The translations under genes and the position numbers were made by a program. Under the pieces are notes generated by a model. The model did no database searches. It was not told the DNA's origin and was given only the letters and a program-made list of their open reading frames with translations. From positions 1-17,999 of the forward strand of contig DSBA01000061.1 of the NCBI GenBank assembly GCA_011046145.1: DNA of 17,999 nt, given 5' to 3'. The DNA is from Candidatus Uhrbacteria bacterium (GTDB taxonomy: Bacteria; Patescibacteriota; Patescibacteriia; CAIXNZ01). Below, in pieces: positions 13,382-17,999 of this stretch. Every line of letters starts with the position of its first letter. The stretch's first letter is position 1.

Positions 13382-14848
13382 CTATTTTTTTAGGAATTTA
13401 TCAATTAAAGTTCTCTTGCTAAGAGAGCTTTTTATTTTATTTCTGGCCAGGCTTGTTTTTACAAATTTAAGCCAATCGGGATTGGGGAATTTGCGGCTTT
13501 TATTAGTCAGTATTTCTACCACATCGCCGCTTTTTAAAGCTTTATCAAGGGTGGCAATTTGGTTATTTATTAAAGCGCCAACGCATTGGTTGCCAATATC
13601 AGTATGGACATTATAGGCAAAATCAATTGGTGTTGCGCCATAGGGCAGATCAATGACATCGCCATTGGGCGTAAAAACAAAAATTCTGTCTTGAAAAACA
13701 TCAATTTTAAGCTTTTCTAAGAATTTTTGGTTTTCACTTAATTCTTTTTGCCATTTTGTGATTTCTTCTATCCAGTTCGTTTTTTTATTTGGCTTAAAAG
13801 AGCCTTTTTCGTCATAATACCAATGGGCAGCAATGCCGTATTCAGCATCTTCTTCCATTTCCCGCGTTCTTATTTGGATTTCAATAATTTCCCCTTCTGG
13901 AGTGAAGACAGTAGTATGCAGTGAAGAATAACCATTAGGTTTTGGCTGGGCAATATAATCTTTAATTCGGCCTTTAAGAGGCTTCATTTTTTTATGGATG
14001 ATGCCAAGAACAGAATAACAAGCCGGGACATTTTTAACAATGATTCTGATGGCAATGAAATCATAGACCCGGTTGATGTCTTTGTCATGTCGCAGTAATT
14101 TTTTATAGAGGCTGTATAATTGTTTGATCCGGCCTCTAACTTCAAAATTTTTAATGCCTTCATTTTCCAGTTCTTGTTTTACAAATTTTATAATTTTATT
14201 CAGGTATTTTTCCTTATGCTTAATTTGCTCTTCAATTAATATTTTTAGCCAATTATATTCTTTTGGATATAGATATTTAAAAGCTTCTTCCTCAAGCTGC
14301 CCTTTCATTTCATACATGCCTAAGCGATTAGCAATAGGAGAGTAAATTTCCATAACTTCTGAAGCTATCCTTATTTGTTTATTGCGGGGCAGGGCGTAAA
14401 GAGTCCTGAGATTATGCAAGCGGTCGGCGAATTTAATTAAAATAACTCTCAAATCGCGGGCAATGGCAATAAACATCTTCCTTAAATTTTCAATATATCT
14501 TTCAATGCCGCGGTATTTGATTGAGCCTAATTTAGTAATGCCCTCAACTAAAGAAGAGACTTCTTCACCGAAATTTTTTCTAATATCTTCTAGGGTATAA
14601 TTTGTATCTTCAGGAATATCATGCAGCAATCCGGCAATGATGATCGCGGGGCTTAATTTCATTTCCGCCAGGGTCTGGGCTGTGGCCAAAGGATGGAAAA
14701 TATAATCTTCGCCACTCATGCGCTTTTGGCCTTTGTGGGCTTCTTTGGCAAAATCAAAAGCCAGGCTGACAAGTTCCAGGTCGTTTTTGGGCGCGTAATT
14801 TTTAATTGTTTTCAGTAGGTTTTTAAATTTTGTGTCTAATTCGGACAT
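13382..14848 (-). CDS. RelA/SpoT-family (p)ppGpp synthetase/hydrolase, short form
   Basis: 488 residues. The HD hydrolase domain is intact by motif: H52, H76-D77 with E80-D81 (HDIPED), and D142-RLHN. The synthetase domain has R240-K242...S246..K250, the catalytic-type D263 (VYDFIAIR), NGYSSLHTT (305-313) and EIQIRT with E323, then GIAAHW. A TGS domain occupies about 385-450 (DRIFVFTPNGDVIDL). The protein ends shortly after TGS and lacks the helical, zinc-finger and ACT regions that complete full-length Rel (about 700 or more residues). It should make and degrade (p)ppGpp, but ribosome-dependent control may differ. It is monocistronic in this window. Confidence 0.93.
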   Translation of the reverse strand: MSELDTKFKNLLKTIKNYAPKNDLELVSLAFDFAKEAHKGQKRMSGEDYIFHPLATAQTLAEMKLSPAIIIAGLLHDIPEDTNYTLEDIRKNFGEEVSSLVEGITKLGSIKYRGIERYIENLRKMFIAIARDLRVILIKFADRLHNLRTLYALPRNKQIRIASEVMEIYSPIANRLGMYEMKGQLEEEAFKYLYPKEYNWLKILIEEQIKHKEKYLNKIIKFVKQELENEGIKNFEVRGRIKQLYSLYKKLLRHDKDINRVYDFIAIRIIVKNVPACYSVLGIIHKKMKPLKGRIKDYIAQPKPNGYSSLHTTVFTPEGEIIEIQIRTREMEEDAEYGIAAHWYYDEKGSFKPNKKTNWIEEITKWQKELSENQKFLEKLKIDVFQDRIFVFTPNGDVIDLPYGATPIDFAYNVHTDIGNQCVGALINNQIATLDKALKSGDVVEILTNKSRKFPNPDWLKFVKTSLARNKIKSSLSKRTLIDKFLKK

Positions 14849-14931
14849 GGATTTATAAGGGTAAGAAGGGGAAAAGGAGTCGGGTAATAAGGGAAAGGTG
14901 AGAAATATTAAAATGATTACCCCTTAATTTA

Positions 14932-14965
14932 ATTATAGAATATTTCAGCTTAACTTTAAAGTTAA
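14932..14965 (-). promoter_or_regulatory. rel promoter with palindrome over the -35 region
   Basis: On the minus strand a perfect -10 TATAAT (14937-14932). A 17-bp spacer puts the -35 at TTTAAA (14960-14955), a poor match, lying inside the 16-bp perfect palindrome TTAACTTTAAAGTTAA (14950-14965). A weak -35 covered by a palindrome suggests activator or repressor control, but AT-rich palindromes also arise by chance. Confidence 0.45.
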
Positions 14966-14979
14966 AGATTGTCAAACTA

Positions 14980-15008
14980 TTGATTTGGAATCATCATTAG
15001 GTTAAAAT
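14980..15008 (+). promoter_or_regulatory. Promoter of candidate small RNA 1
   Basis: TTGATT (14980-14985), a 17-bp spacer and TAAAAT (15003-15008). No ORF follows; a structured segment ending in T7 begins within 25 nt. Confidence 0.5.
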
Positions 15009-15014
15009 AAAAGT

Positions 15015-15122
15015 TTTATTTAAATAGCAATCTCCCTTATTAAAAGGATAACTTTAAATCCAAAAGGGAATTGGATTCCAAATATCGTCGGCAAAAAATC
15101 GCCGCTGGGAGGATGTTTTTTT
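15015..15122 (+). ncRNA. Candidate small RNA 1 (multibranched, T7 tail)
   Basis: Predicted from the promoter to a T7 run at 15116-15122, about 108 nt. An outer stem ATCTCCC (15030-15036) with GGGAGGAT (15107-15114, one bulged G) encloses AATCCAA/TTGGATT (15057-15077) and CGGC/GCCG (15089-15104). No ORF lies within or just after it. It does not match the SRP, RNase P, tmRNA or 6S features I know. It may be a stand-alone RNA or a riboswitch-like leader whose gene is gone. Confidence 0.4.
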
Positions 15123-15162
15123 GACGTTTAAAGCTGATTTTAGATAAAATTCGGGGTCGCTG

Positions 15163-15191
15163 TTGACAGATTTTAAAACATATGCTATAAT
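15163..15191 (+). promoter_or_regulatory. Near-ideal promoter of candidate small RNA 2
   Basis: TTGACA (15163-15168), exactly 17 bp, and TATAAT (15186-15191) with an extended-10 TGC. This is the best promoter in the window, and no coding gene follows it. Confidence 0.88.
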
Positions 15192-15197
15192 GGAGTC

Positions 15198-15268
15198 AAG
15201 ATGTAAGGGTAAAACCTTATTACAATGGGAAAAAGTTCCAGGCTATACGCCCGGGATTTTTTCTTTTT
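15198..15268 (+). ncRNA. Candidate small RNA 2
   Basis: About 71 nt from the consensus promoter to a terminator. The 5' hairpin is TGTAAGG pairing with the CCTTATTACA region (15203-15224). The 3' hairpin AAAAAGTTCCAGGC (15230-15243) pairs with GCCCGGGATTTTT (15249-15261) with one mismatch and G-U pairs, followed by T6-C-T5. The promoter and terminator pair make a small transcribed RNA likely. Its 15199-15210 and 15219-15227 are perfectly complementary to 15501-15512 and 15514-15522 in candidate RNA 3. Confidence 0.6.
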
Positions 15269-15292
15269 ACAAATTTTTATCCCAACAAAGAT

Positions 15293-15316
15293 ACCACTAT
15301 GTGGTCACTTCGTGAC
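15293..15316. repeat. Two overlapping 5-bp hairpins
   Basis: ACCAC-TAT-GTGGT (15293-15305) and GTCAC-TTC-GTGAC (15304-15316) share two bases, so only one forms fully at a time. They look like a palindromic repeat unit. The remaining bases from 15269 to 15450 are AT-rich TACAAATT/ATTTGTA words that could form a long imperfect stem (about 15316-15405), plus an unexplained GC-rich patch at 15404-15420. Confidence 0.45.
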
Positions 15317-15450
15317 AAATTTTTTACAAATTATACAAATTAGTTAAGATTTTTATTTTGAAAGTTTTTAATTTTTCGCAGATTTGTAAGAAATTTGTAT
15401 TTGTGGGGGCGTGGTCAGCTTTCCTTTTACTTTATAAAGATATGTTGATA

Positions 15451-15479
15451 TTGACAAGATGATAATTTTATGATAAATT
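15451..15479 (+). promoter_or_regulatory. Promoter of candidate small RNA 3
   Basis: TTGACA (15451-15456), a 17-bp spacer and TAAATT (15474-15479) preceded by TGA (extended -10). The predicted start near 15486 coincides with the first base of a 10-bp stem. Confidence 0.5.
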
Positions 15480-15485
15480 TAAAAA

Positions 15486-15561
15486 GACGCTGAAGTCGAC
15501 ACCCTTACATCTACATTGTAATCGGGGTTAAATCCTTCAGCGTCAATATTCGGCCTTTTTT
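15486..15561 (+). ncRNA. Candidate small RNA 3 / structured hairpin
   Basis: GACGCTGAAG (15486-15495) pairs perfectly with CTTCAGCGTC (15535-15544). Inside, CCC-TTACA (15502-15509) pairs with TGTAA..GGG (15517-15526). A T6 run lies at 15556-15561, 11 nt after the stem. On the minus strand the same stem is followed directly by T5 (15485-15481), so it could instead be a back-up terminator for topA. The two readings are not exclusive. Confidence 0.45.
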
Positions 15562-15583
15562 GTCTAAAGGGCGGAGTATTGAG

Positions 15584-15619
15584 TCAAAAAACCGCGAGTT
15601 TTAAGCCGCGGTTTTTTGA
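15584..15619. terminator. topA terminator overlapping its stop codon
   Basis: TCAAAAAACCGCG (15584-15596) pairs perfectly (13 bp) with its complement at 15607-15619 over a 10-nt loop. On the minus strand the 5' arm encodes the last residues of TopA, the TAA lies in the loop and T6 ends the stem, so the terminator is built into the end of the gene. Its symmetry lets it also stop + strand transcripts. Confidence 0.8.
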
Positions 15620-17739
15620 TTAGGTTCTTTTTTAGGATTTTGCCAGGTGGCATAATCGCAATCAGGATAGCGGTTGCAAGCCCAGAAAATTTTGCCTCTT
15701 TTGCTTCTTTTGACAACTATTTCTCCTGTTTGGCATTGGGGGCATTTTAAGCCGGTTGTTTTCTGAATAGGCTTAGTGAACTTGCATTTAGGATAATTTG
15801 AACAGGCTAGAAATTTGCCAAAACGCCCAGTTTTAATAATTAATTTTCCGCCGCAATTAGCGCAGGTTTCTTTTGTCTCTTCTGCTTCAATTTCTTCTTT
15901 GGTGCTGAAAAGAGGCTGGGTATTTTTACATTCAGGATAATTTGAGCAGGCCAGAAATTTGCCGAAACGCCCCATTTTAATTACCAAAGGAGAACCGCAT
16001 TTTTCACAAACCAAATCAGTTTTCTCTTCAGTTAATTCTTTTTTAGTTAATTCTTTTTCTTTTATTTTTAGATTATCAATAAAAGGATCATAAAAATCTT
16101 CAATCACCGGCATCCATTCTTTTTTGCCCTCGGCGATTTTATCCAGATTTTCTTCCATTTGAGCTGTAAAATTATAATCAATAATTTTTGGAAAATGTGC
16201 TACTAAAAGATCATTGACTAAAACGCCGATTTCAGTCGGCTGTAATTTTTTTTCTTCATTTTTTTTGACATAGTTTCTGTCTTGGATAGTAGAAAGAGTG
16301 GGGGCGTAAGTTGACGGCCTGCCAATGCCGTATTCCTCCAAAGCTTTAATTAAACTGGCTTCTGAATAACGCGCCGGCGGTTGAGTAAAATGCTGGATGT
16401 TTTTCAATTCAATCAGATTTAATTCGTCTTTTTCTTTTAGATCCGGCAAAGTATTTTCTTTGACGGCTGTTTTGTAAATTTTTAGAAACCCGTCAAATTT
16501 AATAATTTGGCCATTGGCCCGAAAAATGTAATCATTGGCCTTGATGTCAACTTTGGTCTGATCCATGACAGCCGGCTGCATTTGGCAGGCCAATGTTCTG
16601 GTCCAGATTAATTTATATAATTTATACTGCCGCGGTTCAAGGTGATTTTTTATTTTTTCCGGCTCATTATTAATATCAGTCGGCCTGATGGCTTCATGGG
16701 CTTCTTGCGCGCCTTTGGATTTTGTTTTATATATTTTGGCTTGGTCAGGCAGATAATCCTTGCCTATTTTATCATTAATATAATCCCTGATATTATCTAA
16801 AGAATAATTGGACAGATTTAAAGAATCAGTTCTCATGTAGGTAATTAAACCGACCGCGCCTTGCTTTCCCAGCTCAACGCCTTCATACAATCTTTGGGCC
16901 AGCATCATGGTTTGTTTGGCGGAAAATCCTAATTTACGGGCAGCTTCTTGTTGCAAAGTGCTGGTGGTAAAAGGGGTCGGCGGCTGTTTTTTTATTTCTT
17001 TTTTTTCAATAGCTATTACCTGATAAACAGCGTTTTTTAAATTATCTAAAATTTCTTGGGCTTGTTTTTCATTTTTGATGCCCAGCTTTTTTATGGTTTT
17101 ATTTTTTTCCTTGATCAATTGGGCAATAAAATCGCGTTTTTCTTTTTCCAGTTTTGCTTCAATTGTCCAATATTCTTCCTTTATAAAATTTTGGATTTCT
17201 TTTTCCCGTTCACAAACCAGGCGCACAGCGACGGACTGAACGCGTCCGGCGCTCAATCCTTTAGCGACTTTTTTCCATAAAAAAGGCGAAAGCTTATAGC
17301 CGACTAACCGGTCTAAAATGCGGCGCGCCTGCTGGGCATTGACCAAATCCATATTTATTTTTCTTGGCTGGCTTAAAGCTTGTTCAAGGGCTTTTTTTGT
17401 TATTTCATGGAAGGCTATTCTTTGGATTTTTTCTGCTGGCAAATTCAAGGCTTGGGCCAAATGCCAGGCAATGGCTTCACCTTCGCGGTCTTCGTCAGTT
17501 GCCAGAATAACTTGATTTGTTTTTTTTGTTAAATTTTGCAGTTTCTTGACTTGTTTCGCCGCTTTTTGAGGAATGACATATTCTGGCTGGAAATCATTGG
17601 CAACATCAACGCCTAATTTTTTTTCCGGCAAATCACGAATATGACCAAAAGAAGACTCCACTTGGAAGTCTTGGCCTAAAAATTTAGTAATAGTTTTTGC
17701 TTTGGTCGGCGATTCCACGATAACTAGTGATTTTGGCAT
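15601..17739 (-). CDS. topA: DNA topoisomerase I (type IA)
   Basis: 712 residues. The Toprim domain starts with LVIVESPTKAKTI (E9) and has TDEDREGEA (81-89, the acidic metal-binding triad). HEITKKAL and LDRLVGYKLSPFLW are typical domain II-IV segments. The catalytic tyrosine is Y301 in GLITYMRTDS. Three C-terminal four-cysteine zinc ribbons follow at 578-604, 626-652 and 666-695. The first two are near copies of each other (MGRFGKFLACSNYPEC and TGRFGKFLACSNYPKC). The enzyme relaxes negative supercoils by cutting one strand through a 5'-phosphotyrosine. The start codon has no Shine-Dalgarno. The last codons lie inside a terminator hairpin. Confidence 0.97.
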   Translation of the reverse strand: MPKSLVIVESPTKAKTITKFLGQDFQVESSFGHIRDLPEKKLGVDVANDFQPEYVIPQKAAKQVKKLQNLTKKTNQVILATDEDREGEAIAWHLAQALNLPAEKIQRIAFHEITKKALEQALSQPRKINMDLVNAQQARRILDRLVGYKLSPFLWKKVAKGLSAGRVQSVAVRLVCEREKEIQNFIKEEYWTIEAKLEKEKRDFIAQLIKEKNKTIKKLGIKNEKQAQEILDNLKNAVYQVIAIEKKEIKKQPPTPFTTSTLQQEAARKLGFSAKQTMMLAQRLYEGVELGKQGAVGLITYMRTDSLNLSNYSLDNIRDYINDKIGKDYLPDQAKIYKTKSKGAQEAHEAIRPTDINNEPEKIKNHLEPRQYKLYKLIWTRTLACQMQPAVMDQTKVDIKANDYIFRANGQIIKFDGFLKIYKTAVKENTLPDLKEKDELNLIELKNIQHFTQPPARYSEASLIKALEEYGIGRPSTYAPTLSTIQDRNYVKKNEEKKLQPTEIGVLVNDLLVAHFPKIIDYNFTAQMEENLDKIAEGKKEWMPVIEDFYDPFIDNLKIKEKELTKKELTEEKTDLVCEKCGSPLVIKMGRFGKFLACSNYPECKNTQPLFSTKEEIEAEETKETCANCGGKLIIKTGRFGKFLACSNYPKCKFTKPIQKTTGLKCPQCQTGEIVVKRSKRGKIFWACNRYPDCDYATWQNPKKEPNQKTAA

Positions 17740-17840
17740 AGTTTAAAGTTTAAAGTAGAAAGTTTATAAAGTTAGAAAATTAGATTAAAGGCTTTTTACT
17801 TTACAAACTTAAAAAATTTTTTACTAATTAAAATATATTA
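17740..17840. repeat. Word-drift repeat in the topA leader
   Basis: GTTTAAAGTTTAAAGTAGAAAGTTTATAAAGTT and following words (given as 8-11-nt variants of AGTTTAAA and CTTTAC/TTTAA) fill the leader between the predicted start near 17840 and the topA ATG. No ORF and no Shine-Dalgarno are seen. Confidence 0.55.
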
Positions 17841-17846
17841 CTACTA

Positions 17847-17875
17847 TTAATAACAGAGGCTAAAAATTTTGTCAA
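17847..17875 (-). promoter_or_regulatory. topA promoter overlapping the upstream stop codon
   Basis: On the minus strand TTGACA (17875-17870), a 17-bp spacer and TATTAA (17852-17847). The TGA inside the -35 box is also the stop codon of the gene at the right edge, so the intergenic space is used almost completely. Confidence 0.6.
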
Positions 17876-17999
17876 ATTGTGTACTGTTGCAGAATTAAAG
17901 TTACCTTTTGTGGATAAGTTATGTTATTTAAAGATCCAAACAATGTGGCTGTAATTTTTTGTTGAGGTGTCATCCTATTCATACCAAAACCGCCATGCC
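17872..17999 (-). CDS. C-terminal fragment, possibly class II synthetase-like
   Basis: A minus-strand frame enters from the right edge and gives 41 visible residues ending in TGA (17874-17872). It begins HGGFGMNRM and continues with GSLNNITYPQKV. The HGGFGxxR pattern resembles motif 3 of class II aminoacyl-tRNA synthetases of the Asp/Asn/Lys group, where G.DNIR...PFP usually follows; here NNITYPQ stands in that place, so it is divergent. It could be an AsnRS-related or amino acid--tRNA ligase-related protein, or chance. The other two minus-strand frames close within eight codons. Confidence 0.45.
   Translation of the reverse strand, partial: HGGFGMNRMTPQQKITATLFGSLNNITYPQKVTLILQQYTI

Noticed and set aside
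15198..15561. tmRNA, RNase P RNA or SRP RNA in the rel-topA interval
   Set aside because: I looked for the tRNA-like ends and tag frame of tmRNA, the conserved GAGGAAAGTCC region of RNase P RNA and the SRP apical loop sequence and found none. The length of about 360 nt and the pseudoknot-type pairing were the reasons for considering them.
17909..17917. Perfect DnaA box (TTATCCACA on the minus strand) as a sign of oriC near parAB
   Set aside because: It is a single copy, lies inside the partial coding sequence at the right edge (codons for TYPQ), and no cluster of boxes, DUE or dnaA/dnaN gene is visible.
1..17999. Genetic code 25 (TGA as glycine)
   Set aside because: parA ends at TGA at the expected length, and none of the well-recognised proteins needs a TGA read through.

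Overview
The window reads as a chromosomal segment of a low-GC member of the Candidate Phyla Radiation (Patescibacteria), most likely a Parcubacteria-like lineage. The evidence is an AT-rich genome, compact genes mostly without Shine-Dalgarno sequences, tRNA genes without an encoded CCA, short AT-rich word-repeat tracts in front of genes, and small lineage-typical proteins (a free-standing GIY-YIG nuclease, small membrane proteins). TGA is used as a stop (parA ends in TGA), so this is genetic code 11 and not the code-25 of Gracilibacteria/Absconditabacteria. The taxonomic call is inference from sequence character.

Layout. 1-170: the last 33 codons of a probable IS200/IS605-type transposase and a 17-bp perfect inverted repeat. 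177-2423: a consensus promoter, a T-box riboswitch with mutually exclusive antiterminator and terminator, then aspS and a probable terminator. 2456-3110: palindromes and drifting word repeats around a small winged-helix-like protein. 3111-7613: a + strand cluster of a YbaK-type deacylase with a lysine-rich tail, scpA, scpB, a D-Ala-D-Ala carboxypeptidase, a small-multidrug-export-like membrane protein and a GT4 glycosyltransferase, closed by a strong terminator. 7667-9267: a minus-strand block read from one promoter: a broken 5' half of tRNA-Leu, paired hairpins, a GIY-YIG nuclease, intact tRNA-Leu(CAA), tRNA-Met(CAU), then two tandem paralogous membrane proteins. 9357-13212: parA, parB and an O-antigen-ligase-like polytopic protein with TPRs. 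13382-14848: a short RelA/SpoT on the minus strand. 14849-15600: 750 bp without a gene but with three promoter-plus-structured-RNA candidates in tandem. 15601-17739: topA on the minus strand, and at the right edge the tail of another minus-strand gene, possibly a class II synthetase-like protein.

Themes. Three sets of genes handle chromosome organisation: scpAB (condensin partners of SMC), parAB (segregation) and topA (supercoiling). Amino-acid and tRNA physiology is represented by the T-box-controlled aspS, the YbaK-like deacylase, the tRNAs and Rel. Envelope biogenesis is represented by the carboxypeptidase, GT4 and ligase-like protein.

The most interesting structures are (i) a GIY-YIG gene placed between a full tRNA-Leu and a duplicated half of the same tRNA broken inside the anticodon loop, which looks like a tiny insertion that rebuilds its target, and (ii) the gene-free 15 kb interval, where two of the three candidate small RNAs have perfect 12-nt and 9-nt complementarity to each other.
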